In this document: positions 16,355 through 23,713 of the stretch, piece by piece
Position numbering within the stretch: position 1 is the first letter of the stretch
Layout of the letters: each line of letters starts with the position of its first letter
Source: Bryobacterales bacterium
Lineage (GTDB): Bacteria > Acidobacteriota > Terriglobia > Bryobacterales > Bryobacteraceae
Direction of reading: 5' to 3'
Length of the DNA stretch: 30,251 nucleotides
Assembly (NCBI GenBank): GCA_003132905.1
Contig: PKZC01000305.1
Span: forward strand, 2,767-33,017
Notes under the pieces: model-generated
The model's input: the letters and a program-made list of their open reading frames with translations, nothing else
Told to the model about the DNA's origin: nothing
Database searches by the model: none
Position numbers and translations under genes: made by a program

Positions 16355-16373
16355 GTGTGATCACGTGTGATCA
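16355..16373 (+). repeat. Tandem GTGTGATCA pair with embedded palindrome
   Basis: Two direct copies of GTGTGATCA (16355-16363 and 16365-16373) spaced by one helical turn (10 bp), 22 bp from the right repeat. Overlapping them is the dyad TGATCAC-GT-GTGATCA (16358-16373). A third copy lies near the left end at 14176. Candidate binding sites for a recombination or regulatory protein; not proven. Confidence 0.45.
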
Positions 16374-16395
16374 GAGATGTCGTAAGTTTATGCAA

Positions 16396-16421
16396 AGTTG
16401 GTAGCGCTAAAGGGAATCGAA
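16396..16421 (-). repeat. Right attachment site within tRNA-Glu
   Basis: The 26-bp twin of 14046-14071. Bases 16399-16421 are the last 23 nt of the tRNA gene including the encoded CCA; 16396-16398 lie just past it. The repeat ends inside the T-arm, the usual crossover region of integrases that use tRNA 3' ends. Confidence 0.85.
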
Positions 16422-16473
16422 CCCTTATTTAAGCCTTGAGAGGGCTCCGTCCTAACCGTTAGACGATAGCGCC
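16399..16473 (-). tRNA. tRNA-Glu (anticodon CTC)
   Basis: Read on the minus strand, 75 nt with CCA encoded. The cloverleaf folds by hand: acceptor GGCGCTA with TAGCGCT (one G-U at the end), D-stem GTCT with GGAC, anticodon stem GAGCC with GGCTT and loop CTCTCAA giving anticodon CTC, T-stem AAGGG with CCCTT and loop TTCGATT. CTC reads GAG, so it charges glutamate. It is intact and serves as the integration site of the adjacent island. A perfect TATAAT box lies 16 nt before its 5' end. Confidence 0.93.
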
Positions 16474-16489
16474 ACTACGAACTCCAACC

Positions 16490-16495
16490 ATTATA
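16490..16495 (-). promoter_or_regulatory. -10 box of tRNA-Glu
   Basis: On the minus strand this reads TATAAT, a perfect sigma-70 -10 element, 16 nt upstream of the first base of mature tRNA-Glu. No strong -35 is obvious. Position and match make a promoter for the tRNA likely. Confidence 0.55.
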
Positions 16496-16595
16496 CTTGG
16501 CAGCCAGCGTCCCCTTCCAGCCTGTTAGACTGGAATTTCGCTCGCGACCCGCTCTAAGCCGTCGCGCCGAGCCTACGGAAGGTAAACGACTCAAC

Positions 16596-17153
16596 ATGAT
16601 TTCCGCAACACAGCTACGTCCCGGCATGGTGATCAAGTTCAACAACGAACTGTACTCCATCTTCAAAATGGAGCATCGCACGCCGGGCAATCTTCGCGGC
16701 TTCGTCCAAGTAAAGATGCGCAGCTTGCGCAGCGGCACCATGACCGAACACCGCTTCTCGTCGGAAGATCGCGTGGACCGCGCTGCACTCGAAGAACACG
16801 AATTCGAATATCTTTACGACGACGGCGAATACTATTACTTCATGAACACCGAGAATTTCGAGCAGATGCACCTGACGCGCGATCTGCTGGGCGACGCCGT
16901 GGATTACCTGGTTGCGCAGCTGAAGGTCAACATCGAGTTCTATGAAGGAAAGCCGATGAGCGTCGAATTGCCGCCGACCGTAGACCTTACTGTCGTCGAA
17001 ACCGAGCCGGGGCTGAAAGGCGCATCGGTGTCGAACGTCACCAAGGCAGCGAAACTGGAAACGGGGCTCATGGTGCAAGTGCCGCCGTTCATCAATGAAG
17101 GCGAGAAGGTTCGCGTCAGCACGGCCGAAGGCACCTACCAGGAACGCGCGTAG
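16596..17153 (+). CDS. efp: Translation elongation factor P
   Basis: 185 aa, the usual length. ATG 16596 is chosen because the protein then opens MISATQLRPGMVIKFNNELY, aligning with known EF-P, with GGAAGG upstream; the frame extends further up but those residues are not conserved. Domain I (1-65) has MEHRTPGNLRGFVQVKMRSLRSG. Domains II and III follow: FSSEDRVDRAALEEHEFEYLYDDGEYYYFMNTENFEQ, then VELPPTVDLTVVETEPGLKGASVSNVTKAAKLETGLMVQVPPFINEGEKVRVSTAEGTYQER. EF-P relieves ribosome stalling at polyproline. The loop tip, Lys or Arg in well-studied enzymes, is Asn32 here. It is divergent from tRNA-Glu and ends 1 nt before the convergent fic stop. Confidence 0.95.
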   Translation: MISATQLRPGMVIKFNNELYSIFKMEHRTPGNLRGFVQVKMRSLRSGTMTEHRFSSEDRVDRAALEEHEFEYLYDDGEYYYFMNTENFEQMHLTRDLLGDAVDYLVAQLKVNIEFYEGKPMSVELPPTVDLTVVETEPGLKGASVSNVTKAAKLETGLMVQVPPFINEGEKVRVSTAEGTYQERA

Positions 17154-17154
17154 G

Positions 17155-18291
17155 TCATCCTTTTCCGATCTCGGCTAACGCGTAGCTGGTGCTTCGTCCG
17201 CCGGCCTCGCCTTGTATCAACATTCCTCGCTCCACCAAACTGAGGATGTCTCGCAGCGCTGTGTCCTGGGAGCAGCCGGTAAGTTTGGCGTATTTGGATG
17301 TCGTCAGCTTTCCCTCGAATCCGTCGAGTAACCGATTCAAAACCTTGCGCTGGCGATCGTTGAGCGGCGTGGTGGCGAATGTCTCCCAGAAGCGAGCTTT
17401 CGATAGCACCGACTTCAGGGTGGTTTGCGCGCCATCGATAGCCCGCCCCAGGCATCCGAGAAACCAGGTCATCCATGGGGTTATATCGATCGGCGCTGTG
17501 ATGTCCGTGCTTCCCTGCTGGGCGCGCTCGAGAATGTCGTAGTAGGTATTGCGCTCGCGCTGGATCTGCGCCGACATGCTGTAGAAGCGCTGCGGGCTGC
17601 CCTCTGATCGCGCCAGTGCCATATCGGTGATCGCGCGCGCAACGCGTCCGTTGCCATCGTCAAACGGATGCAGGGTCACAAACCAGAAGTGCGCCAGCGC
17701 GGCTTTCATCACGGCATCTCCCTGGGCGGCCGCATTGAACCATTGGAGGAAAGCTTTCGTTTCCTCCGGTAGCCGCGTGGCGGCAGGAGCTTCAAAATGC
17801 ACGTTTTCGCGGTGAGACGGACCCGAGACAACCTGCATGGGCCCTGTGCTGTCGTCGCGCCAACGGCCGGTTTTGATCTTGCGCAGACCACTGCGGCCGG
17901 TGGGAAAAAGCGACGCTTGCCAGCGAAAAAGCCGGGCTGCCGTGAGCGGCGTGTCATACTGCCGGGTGGCGTCCAGCATCATTTCCACCACTCCTTCGAC
18001 GTTGCGGTCCGCCGGTTTGAGCGCGCCGATGTCCACGCCCAGCTTGCGGGCAATCGATGAGCGCACTTGCTCGGCGTCCAGCCGCTCCCCCTCGATCTCG
18101 CTGGTCTTGATCACATCGGACGTAAGAGTCTGGAGCACGGCCTCCGTTCGAAGCGGGAAACCGAGCGCTTCCATATGACCGATGAGCCGGCCTTGGCGGA
18201 GGCGCACTGCGGCCAACGGTTCAGCCAGGGCGTCCCGATCCCACTGGAAGGCGGGCCAGGACGGAGCGTCATGGATGTATATTCGCCGCAT
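17155..18291 (-). CDS. Fic-family AMP transferase with N-terminal inhibitory motif and C-terminal HTH
   Basis: 378 aa, cytoplasmic. Residues ~1-95 match the Fic N-terminal DUF4172 region. The inhibitory helix motif (S/T)xxxE(G/N) is T63-S-E-I-E67-G68, so the enzyme is probably autoinhibited (class II). The catalytic motif at 208-219, HPFDDGNGRVAR, is complete. Residues ~310-378 form a winged-helix segment (LTTSKYAKLTGCSQDTALRDILSLVERGMLI). Fic enzymes transfer AMP from ATP to proteins; the target is unknown. The start ATG lies inside the first of three ATTC(G/A)CCGCA repeats, consistent with self-regulation through the HTH. The gene converges on efp with a 1-bp gap. Confidence 0.92.
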   Translation of the reverse strand: MRRIYIHDAPSWPAFQWDRDALAEPLAAVRLRQGRLIGHMEALGFPLRTEAVLQTLTSDVIKTSEIEGERLDAEQVRSSIARKLGVDIGALKPADRNVEGVVEMMLDATRQYDTPLTAARLFRWQASLFPTGRSGLRKIKTGRWRDDSTGPMQVVSGPSHRENVHFEAPAATRLPEETKAFLQWFNAAAQGDAVMKAALAHFWFVTLHPFDDGNGRVARAITDMALARSEGSPQRFYSMSAQIQRERNTYYDILERAQQGSTDITAPIDITPWMTWFLGCLGRAIDGAQTTLKSVLSKARFWETFATTPLNDRQRKVLNRLLDGFEGKLTTSKYAKLTGCSQDTALRDILSLVERGMLIQGEAGGRSTSYALAEIGKG

Positions 18292-18361
18292 GTTCTGCGT
18301 TGATTATAGCTCGTATTCACCGCAGTCTACAAGGATATTCGCCGCATTGCACGCGGTGAAT
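18280..18361. repeat. Iteron array upstream of fic
   Basis: TATTCGCCGCA at 18280-18290, TATTCACCGCA at 18314-18324 and TATTCGCCGCA at 18336-18346 are three copies in one orientation. An inverted partial copy GCGGTGAAT lies at 18353-18361. The first and third copies extend to 13 identical bases (ATATTCGCCGCAT). Starts are 34 and 22 bp apart, about three and two helical turns. The first overlaps the fic start codon. Likely operators for the Fic protein's own winged helix or another regulator; that function is inferred. Confidence 0.6.
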
Positions 18362-18656
18362 GAAGACGCTAATCTCCGCAAGACCGGCCCTTCGCTTTTC
18401 TTTTCAATTGGTTATGATGGCATTGCGCAGCCTGCCTCTGGTGCCATCGTCGGAAAACTGCTATGCTTGGTTTTGTCCTCGTAGAGGCGCGGAGACCATG
18501 AGTAGCCGGTCGCGCAGTTCCGGGAGTTTCGGAGCGCCGGTGAAAGGGGTCGATACATCTTCCGCCGAAATCGGCCGTGGCAGCTACCGCCCGGCACGGT
18601 TGGGGGGCTAGGCTAACACCTGCCCACTGTCATCTGGATCTCTAGCACTTGAGATC
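18362..18656. other. Intergenic stretch between fic and dapE
   Basis: About 300 bp with no convincing gene. Short frames on both strands (18360-18611 plus, 18412-18597 minus) have no recognisable domain, no ribosome site and no neighbour link. The promoter of the lysine operon should lie in this stretch, but I cannot point to a good -35/-10 pair. Confidence 0.5.
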
Positions 18657-18713
18657 GGATGGAGCGCTACCGGGAAGCACGCAAGCTGTGCGCGTGCCCC
18701 TCCTCCTCCATCC
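18657..18713 (+). promoter_or_regulatory. Long imperfect hairpin in the dapE leader
   Basis: GGATGGAG (18657-18664) pairs perfectly with CTCCATCC (18706-18713). Inside, GGG (18672-18674) pairs with CCC (18698-18700), and GCACGC (18677-18682) with GCGTGC (18692-18697), leaving a 9-nt loop. The structure ends 24 nt before the dapE ATG. There is no T-run after it, so it is not a standard terminator. I do not see the larger conserved core of the lysine riboswitch. A leader or attenuator role for the lysine operon is possible. Confidence 0.4.
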
Positions 18714-18737
18714 CTCTCAGGAATTGATTGGAATGGA

Positions 18738-19739
18738 ATGAACGTTTTCGAACTCACGCGCGCGCTGGTGGACATAGAATCCATCACCGAGAACGAAGAG
18801 CAGATGGGCGATACACTGTTCGCTCATCTCTCGGAATTGGCTGCGAAACATAGCGGCCACGCCGAGCTGATTCCTGTCGAGCCAAGCCGTAATAATGTTC
18901 TCGCCTGGTGGGGCGAGCCGCGAGTTACGCTTTCGACGCATATCGATACGGTGCCGCCGTTCTTCGCCTCGCGTGAAGACGACGAGCACATCTGGGGACG
19001 CGGCGCTTGCGACACCAAGGGCATTATCGCGTCGATGATTTTCGCGGTCCGCGATTTGCTTGAAGCCGGCCATAAAAATCTTGCACTGCTGTTTGTAGTC
19101 GGCGAGGAACGCAATAGCGCCGGGGCACTGGCGGCGGCCAAAACGCCGCGTGGATCGAAGTTTCTAATCAACGGTGAGCCTACAGAGAACAAGCTGGCAC
19201 TGGGATCCAAAGGCGCGTTGCGTCTGGAGTTGGTTGCCAGCGGCCGGATGGCGCATTCGGCTTATCCCGAGCTGGGCGAATCGGCAATCGAAAAATTGCT
19301 CGATGCGCTGAATGCAGCACGCAAGGTGCCCCTCCCGGTGGATAAGATCCTGGGAGCGAGCACACTCAACATCGGCACCATCTCGGGTGGCCGTGCGCCC
19401 AACGTTATTCCCGATCACGCGCAAGCGGAGCTTTTCATTCGCCTGGTGGACAGCGGCAACGCCACGCTTGAGGCCATGAAACACGCGGTGCATGGCAAGG
19501 CCGATATTCGCGAAGTGCTGACGATTCCGGCGGTGCTCTTGGGATCGTTGCCCGGATTCGAAACCACGGTGGTCTCGTTTACCACGGACATTCCGGCGCT
19601 CGGAGACGCCTGGGGCAAGCCGTATTTGATTGGGCCAGGGTCGATTCATGTGGCGCACACCACCGAAGAACGAATCCCTAAGGCGCAGATTTTGGAAGCA
19701 GTGCAAATTTATAAGCAAATGGTGCAGCAACTCTTATGA
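18738..19739 (+). CDS. dapE: Succinyl-diaminopimelate desuccinylase (M20 family)
   Basis: 333 aa zinc peptidase of the M20/ArgE/DapE family. Metal and catalytic residues are present: STHIDTVPP (H68, D70), GRGACDTKG (D92), VVGEERNSAG (E123, E124) and a C-terminal GSIHVAHTTEERI His. The lid domain (KGALRLELVASGRMAHSAYPELGESAI, NIGTISGGRAPNVIPDHAQAELFIRLV) is standard. It removes succinate from N-succinyl-LL-diaminopimelate. The family also holds ArgE and LysW-lysine hydrolases, and it is shorter than E. coli DapE (375 aa); the assignment rests mainly on its place at the head of the lysine operon with dapD. Its stop overlaps the next start (ATGA). Confidence 0.82.
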   Translation: MNVFELTRALVDIESITENEEQMGDTLFAHLSELAAKHSGHAELIPVEPSRNNVLAWWGEPRVTLSTHIDTVPPFFASREDDEHIWGRGACDTKGIIASMIFAVRDLLEAGHKNLALLFVVGEERNSAGALAAAKTPRGSKFLINGEPTENKLALGSKGALRLELVASGRMAHSAYPELGESAIEKLLDALNAARKVPLPVDKILGASTLNIGTISGGRAPNVIPDHAQAELFIRLVDSGNATLEAMKHAVHGKADIREVLTIPAVLLGSLPGFETTVVSFTTDIPALGDAWGKPYLIGPGSIHVAHTTEERIPKAQILEAVQIYKQMVQQLL

Positions 19740-20788
19740 GCGAAAACAGAATCCCCGTCGGAATCCTGGGCGCAACCGGCATGGTGGGCCAGCAGTTCGT
19801 CAAATTTCTCCAGGGCCATCCGTGGTTTGACATCACTTGGGTGGGAGCGAGCGATCGCTCGGCCGGCAAGCCTTATCGGGAAGCCACGAGTTGGCGATTG
19901 GACGGCGCAATGCCTGCTGCCGTTCAGCATCTTCAGGTTCAGGAATGCAAGCCCGCGAACGCGCCAAGACTGGTGTTCTCGTCGATGGACGCCTCGGTCG
20001 CCACCGAGATAGAGCGGGAGTTCGCCATGGCGGGACACGTCATCGTTTCCAATTCGCGCAACCACCGCATGGAGCCGGACGTTCCGCTGCTGATTCCCGA
20101 AGTGAATCCCGATCATTTGAAGATCATTCCGCACCAGCAGCGCGTGCGTGGATGGAAGGGGCAGATTGCTACGAATCCGAATTGCTCTACGATTGTGCTG
20201 GCGATGGCGCTCGCGCCGCTGAAGCAGTTCGGCATTACGCGCGTGGTTGCCACCACGATGCAGGCGATTTCGGGCGCGGGTTATCCAGGCGTGGCGTCCA
20301 TGGACATCAATGCCAACGTGATTCCGTTCATCGGGGGCGAGGAAGAGAAGATGCAGCAGGAGACGCAAAAGATCCTGGGCGATTTTGCGGGGGATAGTCT
20401 TCGGCCGTTGAACGCTAAAGTGAGCGCTCATTGCAATCGGGTGCCGGTGGTGGATGGCCACACGGTTACCGTCAGCGTGGAATTTGAGCGCAAGCCCAGC
20501 AAGGACGATGTGATTCGGGCGCTGGTGAACTACCGCAGCGTTCCGCAAGAACGCAAGTTGCCGAGTGCTCCGCCGCAGCCAGTGATCTATATGCAGGAAA
20601 ACGACCGGCCGCAGCCTCGCCGGGACGCAGAGCGCGAGCGTGGAATGGCGGTGTTTGTTGGACGGCTGCGTGAATGTCCGGTGCTGGATTACAAGTTCGT
20701 CGCGATGGGGCACAACACCATTCGGGGAGCAGCGGGCGCAGCTGTCTTGAATGCCGAGTTAATGTACTCGGAGGGACTGCTCGACTAA
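19736..20788 (+). CDS. asd: Aspartate-semialdehyde dehydrogenase
   Basis: 350 aa. It reduces aspartyl phosphate to aspartate semialdehyde with NADPH, the second step to lysine, threonine and methionine. The NADP loop GILGATGMVGQQF (9-21), the active-site Cys150 in ATNPNCSTIVL, GAGYPGVASMDINANVIPFIGGEEEKM and AHCNRVPVVDGHT are present. This form with 'GAGYPGV' and 'CNRVPV' belongs to the archaeal/fungal-type ASADH branch and not the E. coli branch. ATG overlaps the dapE stop by 4 nt, and its own stop overlaps the lysC ATG by 1 nt (TAATG), so translation is probably coupled through the three genes. Confidence 0.95.
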   Translation: MSENRIPVGILGATGMVGQQFVKFLQGHPWFDITWVGASDRSAGKPYREATSWRLDGAMPAAVQHLQVQECKPANAPRLVFSSMDASVATEIEREFAMAGHVIVSNSRNHRMEPDVPLLIPEVNPDHLKIIPHQQRVRGWKGQIATNPNCSTIVLAMALAPLKQFGITRVVATTMQAISGAGYPGVASMDINANVIPFIGGEEEKMQQETQKILGDFAGDSLRPLNAKVSAHCNRVPVVDGHTVTVSVEFERKPSKDDVIRALVNYRSVPQERKLPSAPPQPVIYMQENDRPQPRRDAERERGMAVFVGRLRECPVLDYKFVAMGHNTIRGAAGAAVLNAELMYSEGLLD

Positions 20789-22128
20789 TGATTGTTATGA
20801 AGTTTGGCGGGACCTCGGTCGAATCCGCCGAAGCAATCCAGCGCGTTACCGGAATTGTAAAGTCGCGGCTTGACCGAAAACCCATCGTGGTGGTTTCAGC
20901 GATGGGCAAAACTACCAATCGACTGCTCAAAATCGCCGATCTGGCAGTCTCGGGCCAGCGCGATGAAGCTCTGCGTGAATTGACGTCGCTGCGCGATTTT
21001 CATCTGCGGGAATCCGGCATGGAGCGGACGGTAGACGAACATTTTCAGGAACTTTCGGAATTGGTGAAAGGCCTGGCCGTGCTCGGGGAATTGACGCCGC
21101 GTTCCATCGACGCTATTTCCAGCTTTGGCGAACGCCTGTCCAGCCTCATCGTCACCAATTACTTTCAGCATCACGGACTCAAGGCCGTGCATGTGGATTC
21201 GCGCAAGGTGATCGTCACCGACCATCGCCACACACAGGCCATTCCGTTATTTGAAGAAACGTACGCCAAACTGGCGTCTGCCATTCCTCCGCTTGCCAAG
21301 CAACAGGTGGTGGTGATGGGCGGTTTTATTGCATCGACGACGAACGGAGTTACCACGACGTTGGGGCGCGGAGGGTCCGACTTCACGGCGTCTATCGTTG
21401 GCGCCGGCGTGGGCGCGGAGGAGATTCAAATCTGGACTGACGTGGACGGCATGCTCACTGCGGATCCAACGGTGATTCCGGGAGCGCATCGGGTGAAAGC
21501 GATTTCGTTCACCGAGGCAGCCGAACTGGCTTATTTCGGCGCCAAAGTGCTGCATCCGGCCACCGTCATGCCCGCTATCGACCGCAATATTCCGGTCATG
21601 ATTTTAAATTCGCGGCGGCCACAAGTGGAAGGCACGCGCATTCAATCGGCGACGGTTCCCAGCACCAACGTCGTCAAATCGATCGCCTGTAAAGGCAAGG
21701 TGACCGTGTTAAACATCCGATCCACGCGCATGTTCATGGCGCACGGCTTCATGCGGCGCATCTTCGAGGTTTTCGACCGCCACCAGACTTCGGTGGACAT
21801 GGTGGCCACTTCGGAAGTCAGCGTTTCACTTACCATCGATCATCCCGAACACATGGAGGCAATCCTCACGGAATTGCGCGAGTTCGCCGAAGTTTCAGTG
21901 GATGAGAATCAGGCTATCATCTGCATTGTGGGTGAGAACATCCGCCACACTCCCGGGGTTGCGGCGCGCGTATTTAACGCTCTGGGGCGCGTGAATGTCC
22001 GCATGCTGTCGCAGGGCGCGTCGGCGTTAAATATCGGGTTTGTGGTGGCCGGGTGCGATCTTTCGGCTGCCGTTCAGGCGCTGCACACCGAGTTTTTCAC
22101 CGATCTCGATCCGGCGGTCTTTGATTGA
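20788..22128 (+). CDS. lysC: Aspartate kinase
   Basis: 446 aa. Phosphorylates aspartate, the entry step of the pathway. ATG 20788 is chosen because the protein then starts MIVMKFGGTSV, the family's ATP-binding opening; an in-frame start at 20674 would lie inside asd. Other motifs: VVVSAMGKTTNRLL, SFGERLSS, GFIASTTNGVTTTLGRGGSDFTA, IWTDVDGMLTADP and EAAELAYFGAKVLHPAT. Two ACT domains (~300-446, with KVTVLNIRSTRMFMAHGF and AIICIVGENIRHTPGVAARVFNALGRVNVRMLSQGAS) suggest allosteric feedback, probably by lysine or threonine. No homoserine dehydrogenase is fused. Confidence 0.95.
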   Translation: MIVMKFGGTSVESAEAIQRVTGIVKSRLDRKPIVVVSAMGKTTNRLLKIADLAVSGQRDEALRELTSLRDFHLRESGMERTVDEHFQELSELVKGLAVLGELTPRSIDAISSFGERLSSLIVTNYFQHHGLKAVHVDSRKVIVTDHRHTQAIPLFEETYAKLASAIPPLAKQQVVVMGGFIASTTNGVTTTLGRGGSDFTASIVGAGVGAEEIQIWTDVDGMLTADPTVIPGAHRVKAISFTEAAELAYFGAKVLHPATVMPAIDRNIPVMILNSRRPQVEGTRIQSATVPSTNVVKSIACKGKVTVLNIRSTRMFMAHGFMRRIFEVFDRHQTSVDMVATSEVSVSLTIDHPEHMEAILTELREFAEVSVDENQAIICIVGENIRHTPGVAARVFNALGRVNVRMLSQGASALNIGFVVAGCDLSAAVQALHTEFFTDLDPAVFD

Positions 22129-22137
22129 GTAAACCAG

Positions 22138-22809
22138 ATGCCTAATCTCGCAATCGTTGGTTATGGCAAGATGGGGCGCTTGATCGATCAGCTTGCGCCC
22201 GAATACGGCTTCACGGTGACTGCACGGGTGGACGTCGATCGCGATGAATCGCTCAGTGGCGCAGACGTGGCTGTTGAATTTTCCATTCCTTCGGCCGTGC
22301 TGGGCAATATTCAAAAAGTTGTGGCGCTGAAGATTCCAATTGTGATCGGCACCACGGCTTGGCTGGAACATCTGGCCGATGCGAAAGCGCTGATCGAAGC
22401 CAACCAGAGCGCGCTGGTTTGGAGCCCTAACTTCTCGGTGGGCGTCAACGTCTTCACGCGACTGGTGAGCGAGGCCGCGCGTCTACTGGCGAACGAAAAA
22501 GAATACGGCGCGTGGGCTTGGGAAATTCATCACATCACCAAGAAAGACGCGCCTTCCGGCACTCTCATTCAACTGGTGGAGAAGATGAAGGCCGCGGGCT
22601 ACGGGCGCAGCATCGACGTCAGTTCCAACCGTGCGGGCGCGCATCCTGGGACGCACGAGATTGGCTTCGATTCGGTCGCCGATTCCATCACGCTTCGACA
22701 TACCGCGCGGAGCAGGGAAGGCTTCGCCCGGGGCGCTCTGAAAGCGGCACAATGGATTATTGGACGCAAAGGTTTTTACGAATTTAGCGATGTTCTCTTT
22801 GGAGGTTGA
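22138..22809 (+). CDS. dapB: 4-hydroxy-tetrahydrodipicolinate reductase
   Basis: 223 aa. Reduces the DapA product to tetrahydrodipicolinate with NAD(P)H. The Rossmann opening LAIVGYGKMGRL (4-15), VAVEFSIPSAV, IVIGTTAW, SPNFSVGVNV and the catalytic block EIHHITKKDAPSGT (129-142, with His-His, Lys136 and SGT) are clear. It is shorter than E. coli DapB (273 aa); the part between the first motif and VAVEFSIP is trimmed, as in the short DapB branch. Nine nt separate it from lysC, and one nt from the dapA ATG. Confidence 0.94.
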   Translation: MPNLAIVGYGKMGRLIDQLAPEYGFTVTARVDVDRDESLSGADVAVEFSIPSAVLGNIQKVVALKIPIVIGTTAWLEHLADAKALIEANQSALVWSPNFSVGVNVFTRLVSEAARLLANEKEYGAWAWEIHHITKKDAPSGTLIQLVEKMKAAGYGRSIDVSSNRAGAHPGTHEIGFDSVADSITLRHTARSREGFARGALKAAQWIIGRKGFYEFSDVLFGG

Positions 22810-22810
22810 G

Positions 22811-23713
22811 ATGTTATTTCAAGGTTGCGGCACTGCCATGGTTACCCCGTTCCGCAAGGACGGCTCGCTGGATGAGCACACGCTACGCTCGCTGGTGAAG
22901 CGGCAGATCGAAGACGGCATCAACTTTCTGGTGCCGTGCGGGACGTCGGGCGAAAGTCCCACGCTTTCGCATAAAGAACATCTGCGAGTGGTGGAGATCA
23001 CGCTCGAGGAAGCCAAGGGTCGCGTGCCGGTGCTGGCGGGCGCGGGTGGTTACAACACTGCCGAGGTGATCGAACTCGCCAAAGAGATTAAGACGATGGG
23101 CGCCGACGGTATTCTTTCGGTCACGCCTTATTACAACAAGCCCACGCAGGAAGGTCTGTATCAGCATTACAAGGCGATTGCGTCCGCGGTGCAGTTGCCG
23201 ATCATCGTATATAGTGTGCAGGGTCGTACCGGCGTGAACGTGGAACCGGCGACGCTGAAGCGGCTATCGGAGATCGATTACATCGTGGGAGTGAAGGAAG
23301 CCTCCGGCAATATCAGCCAAATGGCGCAAGTGGTTCAGCACGTCCCATCGAACTTTGCCGTTTTGTGCGGAGACGATTCCATCACCATTCCATTGGTTGC
23401 TCTGGGCGGGCATGGAGTGGTCTCGGTAGTTTCAAACGAAATACCGGGCGAGTTTACTAAACTCACCCAGCGCGCTCTGGCAAACGACTTCGCGGGCGCT
23501 CGCGAATTGCAGCGAAAGTATTTACCGCTGATGGAAGTGAACTTTGTGGAATCGAATCCGATTCCGGTGAAAGCGGCGATGGCGCTGATGGGATTGCTGG
23601 AGCCGGTGTGGCGGCTGCCGTTATGCCCACCGAATGCTGCCAATCTCGCGAAGATCGAAAAGGTGCTCGAAGCATTGGGTCTGCTGGCCGGCCGGAGCGT
23701 GCATGCAGGCTGA
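22811..23713 (+). CDS. dapA: 4-hydroxy-tetrahydrodipicolinate synthase
   Basis: 300 aa (beta/alpha)8 aldolase condensing pyruvate and aspartate semialdehyde. ATG 22811 has GGAGG 5 nt upstream and starts MLFQGCGTAMVTPF, as expected. Schiff-base Lys162 is in IVGVKEASGN; Tyr134 is in IIVYSVQGRTG; PYYNKPTQEG is complete. The usual GTTGE is GTSGE (T45-S46), a conservative change, and the usual YNVPGRTG is YSVQGRTG. The canonical triad is otherwise intact, so DapA function is likely, though related aldolases share the fold. It overlaps the dapD start by 11 nt. Confidence 0.93.
   Translation: MLFQGCGTAMVTPFRKDGSLDEHTLRSLVKRQIEDGINFLVPCGTSGESPTLSHKEHLRVVEITLEEAKGRVPVLAGAGGYNTAEVIELAKEIKTMGADGILSVTPYYNKPTQEGLYQHYKAIASAVQLPIIVYSVQGRTGVNVEPATLKRLSEIDYIVGVKEASGNISQMAQVVQHVPSNFAVLCGDDSITIPLVALGGHGVVSVVSNEIPGEFTKLTQRALANDFAGARELQRKYLPLMEVNFVESNPIPVKAAMALMGLLEPVWRLPLCPPNAANLAKIEKVLEALGLLAGRSVHAG

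Larger units (their letters stand above)
14046..16421. mobile_element. 2.35-kb tRNA-Glu island carrying a DGQHR protein and a HEPN protein
   Basis: The segment between the two 26-bp repeats has the geometry of an integrated element: intact tRNA-Glu at one end, displaced 3' fragment at the other. Removing one repeat unit and the DNA between would place tRNA-Glu directly against the quinohaemoprotein stop with no other loss. The cargo is two plus-strand genes 3 nt apart (14504-15769 and 15773-16321) and possibly a small frame before them. No tyrosine or serine recombinase, excisionase or phage gene is visible, so it is either a deletion remnant or a mini-element moved in trans. Three copies of GTGTGATCA lie near the two ends. 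Confidence 0.75.

Noticed and set aside
16596..18291. Functional link between EF-P and the Fic protein
   Set aside because: They are convergent with separate promoters; nothing in the sequence ties them together beyond adjacency.
18611..18737. Lysine riboswitch before dapE
   Set aside because: The leader hairpin is too short, and I cannot find the multi-helix conserved core of that riboswitch.
19709..20713. 334-aa reading frame on the minus strand
   Set aside because: Antisense to asd, which is unmistakable; translation is low-complexity His/Arg/Leu-rich.
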